64,000 nucleotides of DNA from Desulfosporosinus meridiei DSM 13257 (lineage in GTDB: Bacteria > Bacillota > Desulfitobacteriia > Desulfitobacteriales > Desulfitobacteriaceae): positions 638,501-702,500 of the forward strand of contig NC_018515.1 in NCBI RefSeq assembly GCF_000231385.2, written 5' to 3'. The notes beneath the pieces were generated by a model. That model did not search any database, was not told the origin of the DNA, and was given only the letters and a program-made list of their open reading frames with translations. Position numbers and translations under genes: made by a program. This document shows, in pieces, positions 8,544-16,539 of the stretch. Positions within the stretch are counted from its first letter, which is position 1. Every line of letters begins with the position of its first letter.

Positions 8544-9200
8544 ATGATGTTAGAGATAGCCGAAGAAGAACTGAACTACTTAAATCAAATAGCTTCAGAA
8601 ATTAAATATCCCAAAGGGCAGATAATTTTTTCCACCAGCCAAAAAGCCAACGAAGTTTATTATATTAAATCTGGTTTAGTGAAAATATATCGCACCACCT
8701 CGGACGGTCGTCAGGTGTCTGTGGCACTTCGTTATCCCGGGGACTTCATTGGTCTGGCTGAAGTGCTTAGCAATATCAATGAGAGAGAATATAGTGCAGA
8801 AGCTATGGATAATGTCTCTATTCTGATTATATGGAAAGATGGTTTTAAAAAGATGATGGCCGAGCTGCCAATGTTTTCTGAGAAAATAGTCAGATTGATG
8901 AGTGATAGGTTGAGGGAAGCTCAAAATACTATCTATGATTTTATCATGAACCCCATCCAAGGGAGGCTGGCGATTTTTTTGTTAGCTATGGCTGAACGTT
9001 CCGGGGACAAAGGGGCAGACGGTATTATTCATGTGCGCTTGCGGGTTACTCAGGAAGAACTGGCCTGTGTGATAGGTTCAGCAAGGCAAACAATTTCGTC
9101 GCTGCTCAACTTGTTTAAGGAAGATGGAAGCATCCAATATGAAGGTAGAGAGATTGTTGGTGTAAATCCCAACAAGCTAAAAACCTGGATTCAAGAATAG
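8544..9200 (+). CDS. Crp/Fnr family transcription regulator
   Basis: 218-residue regulator with an N-terminal cyclic-nucleotide-binding-like beta roll (about residues 10-120; YYIKSGLVKIYRTTSDGRQ, YPGDFIGLAEVL) and a C-terminal HTH_Crp domain (RVTQEELACVIGSARQTISSLLN). There is no N-terminal cysteine cluster, so it is not a classical oxygen-sensing Fnr; the ligand is unknown. ATG 8544 is preceded by AGAGGGGG. It sits just upstream of the DASS transporter/AprAB-like operon, whose promoter region has Fnr-type dyads, so it is the obvious candidate regulator of that operon. Confidence 0.88.
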   Translation: MMLEIAEEELNYLNQIASEIKYPKGQIIFSTSQKANEVYYIKSGLVKIYRTTSDGRQVSVALRYPGDFIGLAEVLSNINEREYSAEAMDNVSILIIWKDGFKKMMAELPMFSEKIVRLMSDRLREAQNTIYDFIMNPIQGRLAIFLLAMAERSGDKGADGIIHVRLRVTQEELACVIGSARQTISSLLNLFKEDGSIQYEGREIVGVNPNKLKTWIQE

Positions 9201-9226
9201 TAAAATAGCTCATCAGAAAGAATGTA

Positions 9227-9280
9227 ATCCAGCCGACAAAATAAAGGTCGTTTGCCCGACCTTTATTTTGTCGGCTGGAT
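9227..9280. terminator. 24-bp perfect inverted repeat, terminator of the Crp/Fnr gene
   Basis: Arms 9227-9250 and 9257-9280 are perfectly complementary over 24 bp with a 6-nt loop (TTTGCC), followed by TTCTTTG. It is far longer than needed for termination, so the RNA could also be a stable hairpin end. Confidence 0.75.
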
Positions 9281-9297
9281 TTCTTTGTCGTTAAAAT

Positions 9298-9311
9298 GAC
9301 ATAAAAATGTC
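9298..9311. promoter_or_regulatory. candidate Fnr-type operator
   Basis: GACAT-AAAA-ATGTC, a perfect 5-4-5 dyad with the half-site geometry of Fnr/CprK-type boxes, about 130 bp upstream of the transporter gene and downstream of a Crp/Fnr gene. Confidence 0.4.
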
Positions 9312-9321
9312 TTCAGTCTGG

Positions 9322-9349
9322 TTTTAACAATCAATTTGTGTTGTTAAAA
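9322..9349. promoter_or_regulatory. 9-bp inverted repeat upstream of the anion transporter
   Basis: TTTTAACAA and TTGTTAAAA separated by 10 bp, about 90 bp upstream of the transporter start. Probably a second regulator-binding dyad. Confidence 0.4.
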
Positions 9350-9441
9350 TCTTCACATACAAAAGAATAGGACGGAGGGTTGTACTTAACTGTTCAAAGA
9401 GAGATTGTTTATTTAACTATATGACGAAATGGGGGGTACCA

Positions 9442-10935
9442 ATGTCGGATCATGTTTTACAGCCCAAAACACAGAATTCAGGTACTAAGGTGATTTCCAA
9501 TAAAACGGGCAAAAGTAAGAATGCCTTACTGGGTTTCATTATTTCTTGGTTAGTTTTTGCCGCAATTCTACTATTCATTCCTACTTCTGAGAGTCTTACA
9601 GTAGGCGGACGGGCAGCCTTGGCTGTGATGGGCTGGGCCACAATCATCTGGTTGAGTGATGGCTTGCCTTTAGCAGTTTCAGGGCTAATGATTCCGGTCT
9701 TATTATCGCTGACTGGCGCAGCTAAGAAACTCCCGGATGCCTTTAGTGGCTTTACCAGTAATGTTACGTTCCTGATTCTTGGTTGTTTTATTTTAGCGGC
9801 TGTTATGCAGACCACTGGCTTAGACAAGAGAATTGCCCTGAGTATTGTCTCAAGGGTCAAACCCACGGTTGGGAGTGTTCTAAAAGGTATAATTGGGGCT
9901 CATTTGGTTACGGCAGTACTGGTTCCGGCCACGAATGCCAGGGGAGCACTTTTCCTGCCGATTATTCAAGGTTTAAACAGCTTGTTTGAAAAAACTGGCG
10001 AAGGCGCCAGAGCAAGAAAGGTATTCACGATGGTGGGCATCGGTTTTGCTTCATTGGCAAGCGGTACTATCCTGATGCATAGCCATATGTCCAATGTTAT
10101 TGTAGCTCAAACTATTAATCAGGCAATTGAAAAAGACGTGATCAATTGGGGAACCTGGGGTTGGATGAATTGGCCATTACTTGGAATTTTGGTAATCATG
10201 TATTACTGGGTCAACTGGATTATGAAAACTAAAAATATTGAAGTCCCCGGGGGTATCACAGAAATCAGCCGTCAAAAAGAAGCCATGGGTAAAATGACTA
10301 GTACAGAGTGGATAGTTTTGGTTACCTTTGGAATTGCAATCTCTTTATGGGCAACTGAACAAATACACGGATACCAAATGGCCTTGGTTGCTCTGATAGC
10401 CGTGATGGTACTATTCATTCCGGGGCTTACTGACTTTTCCTGGAAAAAAGTGCAATCTAACACGATCTTTGGTACATGGTTGTTGCTCTGCGGTTCCCTG
10501 TCCTTGGTATCTGCCTTTGAAAAAACAGGTGTGGACAAATGGATTGCTTCTCACCTGGTTGGTTTAGCACCAGCCTGGGGTTGGATTGGGGTTAGCATCT
10601 TTATCTGTGTAGTAGTACAAATCAGCCGCTTGGGTATTGTAAGCAATGTTGCAGCTGTAACTCTGCTGGCGCCCATTGTTGCAGCAATGGCGCCTATGCT
10701 TAAGTTGAACACGGTAGCCTTTACCATGATGGTATTGAATGTAGATAGTTACGCGTTTGTATTGCCTATCTCGGTAACCGCCTGTCTAATCGCCTATGGA
10801 ACTGAGGAGTTTACCTTTGGTGAATTCGTTAAAGTTGGTGCCCCATTAACATTGATGGTTATTCTCTATATGGTCTTTATCATGGTGCCCTGGTATGCCT
10901 TCACTGGCTACCCTATCTGGGTACCCACTCCATAA
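9442..10935 (+). CDS. DASS/SLC13-family anion:sodium symporter
   Basis: 497-residue integral membrane protein with about 11-12 hydrophobic segments, belonging to the divalent anion:Na+ symporter (SLC13) superfamily. Family members import dicarboxylates, sulfate or other divalent anions. The stretches GWATIIWLSDGLPLAVSGL, LILGCFILAAVMQTTGLDKR and the late SNVAAVTLLAPIVAAM segment fit. I chose ATG 9442 because a G-rich SD precedes it; ATG 9421 would add seven residues. Only 18 bp separate it from the AprA-like gene, so the transporter probably delivers that enzyme's substrate or a related anion. The exact substrate is not readable from sequence. Confidence 0.85.
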   Translation: MSDHVLQPKTQNSGTKVISNKTGKSKNALLGFIISWLVFAAILLFIPTSESLTVGGRAALAVMGWATIIWLSDGLPLAVSGLMIPVLLSLTGAAKKLPDAFSGFTSNVTFLILGCFILAAVMQTTGLDKRIALSIVSRVKPTVGSVLKGIIGAHLVTAVLVPATNARGALFLPIIQGLNSLFEKTGEGARARKVFTMVGIGFASLASGTILMHSHMSNVIVAQTINQAIEKDVINWGTWGWMNWPLLGILVIMYYWVNWIMKTKNIEVPGGITEISRQKEAMGKMTSTEWIVLVTFGIAISLWATEQIHGYQMALVALIAVMVLFIPGLTDFSWKKVQSNTIFGTWLLLCGSLSLVSAFEKTGVDKWIASHLVGLAPAWGWIGVSIFICVVVQISRLGIVSNVAAVTLLAPIVAAMAPMLKLNTVAFTMMVLNVDSYAFVLPISVTACLIAYGTEEFTFGEFVKVGAPLTLMVILYMVFIMVPWYAFTGYPIWVPTP

Positions 10936-10953
10936 CTTTTAAAGGAGGAAAAT

Positions 10954-12717
10954 ATGATGTCAAGAGCAAAAATGCCCAGTTCCCTAGAGAAAATTGAAGA
11001 GGTTCGCATTGATACCGATATTCTGATTATCGGAGCTGGAAATGCCGGTTGTTTTGCTGCTATCGAGGCCAAGCGTCTCAACCCAGATTTGCAAGTTACT
11101 TTAATGGAGAAAGCCCACATTGATCGCAGTGGTTGCCTAGCTGGTGGTATGGATGCGATTAATACCTACATTAAGAAGGATCGTACCATCGAAGATTTTG
11201 TGCGCTGGAGCCGTTCTCAGGCGGGGGGTCTGCTCCGGGAAGATTTGACAATTTCCATGGCAGAGGTTTTAAACAAGCCCATCGAAGAATGGGAAGAGTG
11301 GGGTATGCCCATTAAGTATGAAGCAGACGGGGATGAATACAAAACTCGAGGTAAATGGGATATCACCATCAGTGGTTCTGAGATGAAAGTTATTCTAGCC
11401 GAAAAAACCCGTGAGACGGGTTGCGAAATTATTAACAGAGTGGTAGCAACCAATTACCTAATGGAGGGTAATAAAGTAATCGGTGCTATTGGTTTTGGGG
11501 TAAGGGACGGTAAAGTATATGTGATACGAGCCAAGGCAACCATTATAGCAACAGGCGGGGCAGCGGGTTTGTATAAGCCTTACCAAAACGACGGCAACGA
11601 CAGTCACCATCAGCTCTGGTATGCTCCCTTTAACGTAGGTACTGGTTTTGCCATCGGTATCCGTCAGGGTGCCGAAATGACCACCTTTGAAATGCGTTGG
11701 TGTGCCACCCGTACTAAAGATTTTAATGGCCCTATCGATACTATCTCAGTAGGATATAAAACCCCTATGATTAATTGCAAGGGCGAGCAAATATTGAAAA
11801 CCCGGTACGCTCATCTGGGCGGAGATGCAGCTCCCCGTTATATTCGGGCCAACCTGCCTATGGACGAGTGGCGTGAAGGTCGCGGTCCCTGCTATGTAGA
11901 TACCACCCACATGACTCCCGACCAAATTCATGATATGAAATACGACTACCTAAACGAGCGTCCCAGTTATGTCTTATTCCTGGCCAGCCGAGCTCAAGAT
12001 TTAAATAAAGAACCCATCGAAATTTATGGGTCTGACCCCTATATTGTGGGTGGACACACAGCCAGCGGATACTGGGTCGATGTAAAAAGAGCAACAACTT
12101 TGCCCGGATTGTATGCCTGTGGTGATGTGGCCGGTGGAACACCCAACAAATTTGTGGGTGGTTGTGCTGCTGAGGGAATTTTATCCGCCCGAGCTGCCGT
12201 TGAATATGTGGCCGATATCCAACAGGGGATCATCAACGAGGAACAAATTCTCATAGAGAAGGAGAGGATTTTTGCTCCCGGTTTCCGGCATATTTCCGTG
12301 GGGGATGGAGTTAAGCCTCGAGAAATGGAAGAGAGACTACAGCGCCTGATGGATGAATATGCTGGAGGCGTGCATCAGTTTTTTAGAATGAATAAGGAAG
12401 GTTTGGAATATGCTCTGCGCAATCTCAAGATTTTGAAGGATCAGGTCAAATATCTGATCGCTTCCGATCTTCATGAGCTGATGGATGCTCATGAAGTTAT
12501 TGACAGATTAGACGTAGCCCAGGTTTTGGTACACCACCTAATGTTCCGTGAAGAGACCAGATGGCCAGGTTGGCAGTCCCGTGCAGATTTTCCGGAAAAG
12601 AATGATCAAAAATATGATTGCTTTGTGAACTCTCGTTATAATCCTGAAACCAAAGAAGTGGAAATGTTTACTCGCCCCTATGAACAAATCATCTCGGGTG
12701 ATCGTTTAAAAGCTTAA
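10954..12717 (+). CDS. AprA-like FAD-dependent reductase, alpha subunit
   Basis: 587-residue flavoprotein of the fumarate reductase/succinate dehydrogenase superfamily, most like adenylylsulfate reductase AprA. The Rossmann motif DILIIGAGNAGCFAAIEA is at residues 22-39; RSGCLAGGMDAINTY parallels the AprA substrate-channel segment; IIATGGAAGLY and GGHTASGYWVDVKRATTLPGLYACGDVAGG follow in family order. AprA proteins are usually longer (about 620-670 residues) and accompanied by sat/qmo genes, which are absent. The AprB-like ferredoxin follows 17 bp later. I therefore read it as an AprAB paralogue of unknown substrate rather than the dissimilatory APS reductase. A good AAAGGAGG SD is present. 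Confidence 0.8.
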   Translation: MMSRAKMPSSLEKIEEVRIDTDILIIGAGNAGCFAAIEAKRLNPDLQVTLMEKAHIDRSGCLAGGMDAINTYIKKDRTIEDFVRWSRSQAGGLLREDLTISMAEVLNKPIEEWEEWGMPIKYEADGDEYKTRGKWDITISGSEMKVILAEKTRETGCEIINRVVATNYLMEGNKVIGAIGFGVRDGKVYVIRAKATIIATGGAAGLYKPYQNDGNDSHHQLWYAPFNVGTGFAIGIRQGAEMTTFEMRWCATRTKDFNGPIDTISVGYKTPMINCKGEQILKTRYAHLGGDAAPRYIRANLPMDEWREGRGPCYVDTTHMTPDQIHDMKYDYLNERPSYVLFLASRAQDLNKEPIEIYGSDPYIVGGHTASGYWVDVKRATTLPGLYACGDVAGGTPNKFVGGCAAEGILSARAAVEYVADIQQGIINEEQILIEKERIFAPGFRHISVGDGVKPREMEERLQRLMDEYAGGVHQFFRMNKEGLEYALRNLKILKDQVKYLIASDLHELMDAHEVIDRLDVAQVLVHHLMFREETRWPGWQSRADFPEKNDQKYDCFVNSRYNPETKEVEMFTRPYEQIISGDRLKA

Positions 12718-12734
12718 GATAGGAGGGTGAAGAG

Positions 12735-13040
12735 ATGCCGCCAGTAGTTTATCAAGATAAATGTCAAGGGTGCGGAAAATGTGAAGAGATCTGTCCGGGG
12801 GATTTAATGGAACTAAATGAGAAAAAGAAGGCCTTTTGTCGGGCAAAAAGGGATTGCTGGGATTGCATGGCCTGTGTAAAAGCCTGCCGATTCGAAGCAC
12901 TTGAAACGCGGATCCCCTATCAATTAGGGTACTATCCGGCTAGGCTTATTCCTAAGGTTAGGGAAAAGGAAATTGAGTGGACATGCATCGATATTAATGG
13001 AAAAGTAGATAAATTTTTGGTAAAAACCCACAATAAATAA
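12735..13040 (+). CDS. AprB-like ferredoxin, 2x[4Fe-4S]
   Basis: 101-residue iron-sulfur subunit with two cluster motifs: CQGCGKCEEICP and CWDCMACVKACR. The second lacks the usual final Pro. The region after the clusters (IPYQLGYYPARL...EIEWTCIDINGK) resembles the AprB tail that wraps around AprA, although it is shorter than in true AprB. It is co-transcribed with the AprA-like flavoprotein, so it should pass electrons between that FAD and an unidentified membrane or soluble partner. AGGAGGG precedes ATG 12735. A strong terminator follows at 13090. Confidence 0.85.
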   Translation: MPPVVYQDKCQGCGKCEEICPGDLMELNEKKKAFCRAKRDCWDCMACVKACRFEALETRIPYQLGYYPARLIPKVREKEIEWTCIDINGKVDKFLVKTHNK

Positions 13041-13089
13041 CCCATAACGGAACGACATCAAATATGACAAATAGCTAGCATGACTTAAG

Positions 13090-13137
13090 AATCCTTGGAG
13101 GCCAAAAAATCGGCATCTCCAAGGATTTGTTTTTTTG
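13090..13137 (+). terminator. terminator of the anion transporter/AprAB-like operon
   Basis: Eleven-base-pair perfect stem AATCCTTGGAG / CTCCAAGGATT with an internal GCC/GGC pairing, then TGTTTTTTT. Confidence 0.9.
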
Positions 13138-13216
13138 GTAACTTAAACCCCCACCCCGCTGCACGGTGCTATTGATGAAAATTGCGATTCAACATAACAG
13201 TTATTTCTTGTCCTTA

Positions 13217-13243
13217 TTCATCAGAAATTCACAACTTTTTCAT
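13217..13243 (+). promoter_or_regulatory. triple TTCAY direct repeat, 11-bp period
   Basis: TTCAT (13217), TTCAC (13228) and TTCAT (13239) start exactly 11 bp apart, the helical spacing used by OmpR/PhoB-type response regulators. It lies about 100 bp before the Met-rich gene, so the OmpR-family regulator at 15789-16481 is a candidate ligand. The rest of the 13138-13339 gap shows nothing else. Confidence 0.35.
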
Positions 13244-13339
13244 GAGTAAATCGTATCAGAGAGTTAGACTAAGGACATAGAAGAACAGCAAAACAATCGG
13301 GAGCAAACACAAATTAGAATTGATTGAGGAGGAATTTTC

Positions 13340-13756
13340 ATGAAAAGAATCAGTACAAGAATTACAGCAATCCTAGGAACAACAACCTTAGCCCTAGGGC
13401 TCTTGACCTTGCCTGCCTTAGCTGAAACAGCTAACCAACCGGAAAACTCATGGTTTGGAAAAATGCATGGATATATGCAAAGAACTTTTTCACCTGAACA
13501 ACACCAAACGCTTATGAATTCCCCGGAAATGCAAAATCTTCATAATTCAGAGGGCATGCAGAGTGCAATGCAAACTGGAGATATTGAGAAAATGCAAGAA
13601 CTTATGAATTCAGATCCAACAGTTAGAGCTCATATGGGGGAGAATCTAGATAGAATGAATGAGATTATGAACAATTATGGAGCAAACATGATGAATAGCC
13701 AAAGGGCAATGGGAGGCTCTTATGGTTCGATGATGAATGGGAGAGCAAATAATTAA
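13340..13756 (+). CDS. secreted Met-rich protein (putative metal binding)
   Basis: 138-residue protein with a clear Sec signal peptide (KRISTRITAILGTTTLALGLLTLPALA, cleavage after ALA). The mature part is strikingly rich in Met, with His and Asn (for example MMNSQRAMGGSYGSMMNGR at the end), the composition used to bind Cu(I) or similar soft metals outside the membrane. No named domain is recognised. It heads a three-gene plus-strand group with two SHOCT proteins and faces the metal-type two-component operon. SD AGGAGG precedes the ATG. Function inferred from composition and context only. Confidence 0.7.
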   Translation: MKRISTRITAILGTTTLALGLLTLPALAETANQPENSWFGKMHGYMQRTFSPEQHQTLMNSPEMQNLHNSEGMQSAMQTGDIEKMQELMNSDPTVRAHMGENLDRMNEIMNNYGANMMNSQRAMGGSYGSMMNGRANN

Positions 13757-13771
13757 AGGGGGCGAACTTAA

Positions 13772-13999
13772 ATGATGATGCTCGGTTTCATTCTCTTAGT
13801 TGTTGTTTTGTATTGTTGGAACAGTTCAGCGAATTCCGGAGGTTCAAGCTGCATTAACTATCGATTTGGTGCGAATACTTCGCTGGAAATCTTAAATGAA
13901 CGATATGCCCGGGGTGAAATCCAACGAGAGGATTACCTTGAAAGGAAACAAGAGCTCTATATCCAAAAGCAGCCCATATCCCTTAAAAAGGATAAATAA
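13772..13999 (+). CDS. small membrane protein with SHOCT domain
   Basis: 75 residues: one N-terminal transmembrane helix (MLGFILLVVVLYCW), a short Gly/Ser linker and a C-terminal SHOCT motif (LEILNERYARGEIQREDYLERKQEL). SHOCT is a short oligomerisation-type domain found at protein ends. It has a GGGGGCG SD, lies 15 bp after the Met-rich gene and shares the SHOCT motif with the following gene, suggesting local duplication. Function unknown. Confidence 0.7.
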   Translation: MMMLGFILLVVVLYCWNSSANSGGSSCINYRFGANTSLEILNERYARGEIQREDYLERKQELYIQKQPISLKKDK

Positions 14000-14067
14000 T
14001 GTTTGTAATTATGCTCAAAGGGAATATTTAAAACTAGTTTTTAAAATTGTCTAAAGGAGGAATTAAT

Positions 14068-14352
14068 ATGATGGGCGGTTGGGGTAATATGATGGGTGGC
14101 TGGGGACATGGTGGTTACGGAAGCGGGGGCTACGGAATGATGGGAATGGCCGGTATGGGATTGCACTTTATCTTTTGGGTTGGGATAATTATCCTAGGAA
14201 TCTATCTGTTTCGTCGTCGCAATGCCTTACAGGGGTATAACCTTGCAATCGGGAAGCCTACTGCAATAGACATCCTGCGTGAACGATATGCCCGTGGGGA
14301 GATTGATTCTGAAGAGTTTCAAAGTAGAAAACGTGATTTAGAGGCTAAATGA
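14068..14352 (+). CDS. Gly/Met-rich membrane protein with SHOCT domain
   Basis: 94 residues: a Met-Gly-His-Trp-rich N-terminus (MMGGWGNMMGGWGHGG and similar), one transmembrane helix (LHFIFWVGIIILGIYLF) and a C-terminal SHOCT motif (IDILRERYARGEIDSEEFQSRK). ATG 14068 follows an excellent AAAGGAGG. The Met/His-rich head would face outside if the helix runs N-out, giving a surface metal-binding patch that parallels the secreted neighbour at 13340. Role in metal handling is inferred from composition and neighbours. Confidence 0.7.
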   Translation: MMGGWGNMMGGWGHGGYGSGGYGMMGMAGMGLHFIFWVGIIILGIYLFRRRNALQGYNLAIGKPTAIDILRERYARGEIDSEEFQSRKRDLEAK

Positions 14353-14378
14353 ATTTGACAAGGAAATGAGTCCAAAGA

Positions 14379-14422
14379 CTAACAGTGGCTGGGAATTATT
14401 CCTCAGCCACTGTTAGTTTTTT
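14379..14422. terminator. bidirectional terminator
   Basis: Thirteen-base-pair perfect stem CTAACAGTGGCTG / CAGCCACTGTTAG followed by TTTTTT on the plus strand. The convergent kinase stop codon lies in its loop, so one hairpin serves both operons. Confidence 0.85.
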
Positions 14423-15787
14423 AGGAAGTTTAATGATGAATTCCGTTGAACAGCCGATTTTACTCTGAACGGCGATGGTTCCTTGATGAAGTTGAGTGAT
14501 CTGCCGAACCAACGCTAGCCCGATACCCGTCCCTCCTGTTTCCCGGGTTCTGGATTTATCCCCACGATAAAAGCGTTCGAAGATTAAGGGAAGATCCTCT
14601 TCCGAGATGCCCATACCTGTATTGCTTATTTTGATTTCTACAGAGTCTAAAGTCTGAGTAAGAGTAAGGTCTATTTGTCCACCCGGGTCTGAATATCTGT
14701 AGGCATTGTGAATTATATTGTAGAAGAGCCTGGTAAGAAGGCGCTCATCACCTAATATCCCCAGGCTTTCATTTGGAGGCTGCCAATTCAGAGCTAAATT
14801 CTTTTCCCGGAAAAGGGGATAAAGGCCATGAATTATTTTCTGAATAAGGTGATTTAGATCTACAGATTTCAGATTGAGCTGTATTCCACCTATCTCAGCA
14901 ACATTTAAATCTTTAAGATCACTTGACAAGTCAACAAGCCGGTTAATTTCCTCATGAATAGAAGATAAGTTTTCCTGATCAGCGAGCAGGACTCCATCTT
15001 GAAAGGCTTCAATATAACTTTTAATTGAGGTTAAGGGAGTTCGCAATTCATGAGCAATATCTGCAGTAAATTGCTTGCGCAGGGTCTCTTGACGGTCTAA
15101 ATTGTCGGCCATGGAGTTAAATGCTTTAGCCAGTTGTCCTACCTCGTCCCGGGAGCTGACTGAAACTCGTTCACTTAGGTAACCATGACCAATGCGGTCT
15201 GCGGCTTTAATTAATCGTTTGAGGGGAGCGACGAGTTGACGACTTGTAAAGTAACTAAGAAGTATGCCAAAGAGCAGAGCTAATCCTCCAGCGAAAAGCA
15301 ATGAACGAAAGACTGCGGATTGGAATTGGACATCTTGAGGATTGAGAATTTGGGCTGTTGCTGGGTAGCGTACCTCTGCAGTGGCTAATGTCCCCAAAGG
15401 TCCAGACACTGTTAGGGTCTTTGTTTTCCACTGCGTAGTGGAAGAGGTGGACATATTCATTCCCATGCCCATTCCCTTTTGGCTGTGCATCATAGTTCCC
15501 ATGGGGTTGTTTAAGGTGGCAATTAATTTGCCATTGGGATCAGTCAGAGTAACAACGGCACCAGTCGGGAGAGAATGACTTAATTCCGCCAGAGCCGTTG
15601 AGTCCCATAAGCCTTTAGCTTGATACAGTTCGCTTAGGCGAGTGGGTAATTGTTCTAAGGTGGCTTCATTTAACTGTGTTAAGTAATCGCTAAACTGTTG
15701 TTTAAAGACATAATTTACTGAAATAATGCTGAATGCTAAGGTAATAAGCGCAACGATGAGAGTGGAAAGAAACAATTTGGTACGCAT
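14396..15787 (-). CDS. sensor histidine kinase with Met-rich sensor region
   Basis: Membrane histidine kinase of about 463 residues: TM1 near the N-terminus, an extracytoplasmic domain of about 140 residues, TM2, HAMP (SRQLVAPLKRLIKAADRIGHG), HisKA with phospho-His in FTADIAHELRTPLTS, and a HATPase domain (N and G boxes, GGTGIGLALVRQI). The outer domain has a Met cluster (GTMMHSQKGMGMGMNM), which suggests direct sensing of a soft metal such as copper. ATG 15787 is preceded by GAGGGA and lies one base after the response-regulator stop. It is the last gene of the sigma-54-driven operon. Confidence 0.9.
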   Translation of the reverse strand: MRTKLFLSTLIVALITLAFSIISVNYVFKQQFSDYLTQLNEATLEQLPTRLSELYQAKGLWDSTALAELSHSLPTGAVVTLTDPNGKLIATLNNPMGTMMHSQKGMGMGMNMSTSSTTQWKTKTLTVSGPLGTLATAEVRYPATAQILNPQDVQFQSAVFRSLLFAGGLALLFGILLSYFTSRQLVAPLKRLIKAADRIGHGYLSERVSVSSRDEVGQLAKAFNSMADNLDRQETLRKQFTADIAHELRTPLTSIKSYIEAFQDGVLLADQENLSSIHEEINRLVDLSSDLKDLNVAEIGGIQLNLKSVDLNHLIQKIIHGLYPLFREKNLALNWQPPNESLGILGDERLLTRLFYNIIHNAYRYSDPGGQIDLTLTQTLDSVEIKISNTGMGISEEDLPLIFERFYRGDKSRTRETGGTGIGLALVRQITQLHQGTIAVQSKIGCSTEFIIKLPKKLTVAEE

Positions 15788-15788
15788 T

Positions 15789-16481
15789 TTATTCCCTCGC
15801 ATTCGGATTGAATTTATAGCCGATGCCATATACTGTGAGAACTATTTGCGGGTTACTCGGAGTGGTTTCAATCTTTTGACGAATTTTCTTAATATGGGCA
15901 TCGATGACCCGGTCATCCCCCCCAAAGTCATGCCCTTGAACAATTTCGACTAGCTGCCCTCGAGATAATACCCGGCCGGGATGCTTGGCTAAGGCACCCA
16001 GAATTTTAAATTCAGTAGGAGTTAAAGAGATTTCTTGATCATCCAACCTGACCTCATACTGTAGGTTATTAATGGTTAGACCATTGTCATAAGAAATTAT
16101 GTCTGCCAGAGGAGCAGTTTCATTACTGGAACGGCGTAATACAGCTCGCACACGGGCCACCACTTCCCGAGGGCTAAAAGGCTTCGTAATATAATCATCT
16201 GCCCCCATACTTAGCCCTTGGATACGGTCTTCTTCTTCAACTTTTGCTGTGAGCATAATGATTGGTACGGAAGATATTTTTCGGATTTCCCGGCAAATTT
16301 CGGTTCCCGACATGCCAGGCAGCATTAAATCCAGAATGAGCAAGTCAAAAGGATTTTCTTTAAACATGGTCAGTGCGGCAAGGCCATTAATAGCAGTGCT
16401 GACTTGGTAACCTTCTTGTTGGAGGTAGGCTTTGAGCACTGTTGTTATTTTTTTCTCATCATCAACTAGTAAAATCCTCAT
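15789..16481 (-). CDS. OmpR-family response regulator
   Basis: 230-residue DNA-binding response regulator: receiver domain (phospho-acceptor Asp in LLILDLMLPG, Lys in YITKPFSPRE) and a C-terminal winged helix (LTPTEFKILGALAKHPGRVLSR, VIDAHIKKIRQKI). It pairs with the adjacent kinase, with translation coupled by the adjacent stop and start. Being part of the operon it may amplify metal signals, and the 11-bp-phased TTCAY repeats near 13217 are a plausible target. Confidence 0.93.
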   Translation of the reverse strand: MRILLVDDEKKITTVLKAYLQQEGYQVSTAINGLAALTMFKENPFDLLILDLMLPGMSGTEICREIRKISSVPIIMLTAKVEEEDRIQGLSMGADDYITKPFSPREVVARVRAVLRRSSNETAPLADIISYDNGLTINNLQYEVRLDDQEISLTPTEFKILGALAKHPGRVLSRGQLVEIVQGHDFGGDDRVIDAHIKKIRQKIETTPSNPQIVLTVYGIGYKFNPNARE

Positions 16482-16539
16482 TGCTGACTGACTCCTTTAT
16501 GCGAAATTGGGTTAGAAAGATATATCTTAATAAGCTGTT

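Noticed and set aside
10954..13040. Calling the AprAB-like pair the genuine dissimilatory APS reductase
   Set aside because: The alpha subunit is clearly shorter than AprA, the second ferredoxin motif is altered, and sat, qmo or dsr genes are absent from the neighbourhood.
13772..14352. The two SHOCT proteins as fragments of one broken gene
   Set aside because: Each has its own ribosome-binding site, start, membrane helix and complete SHOCT tail.
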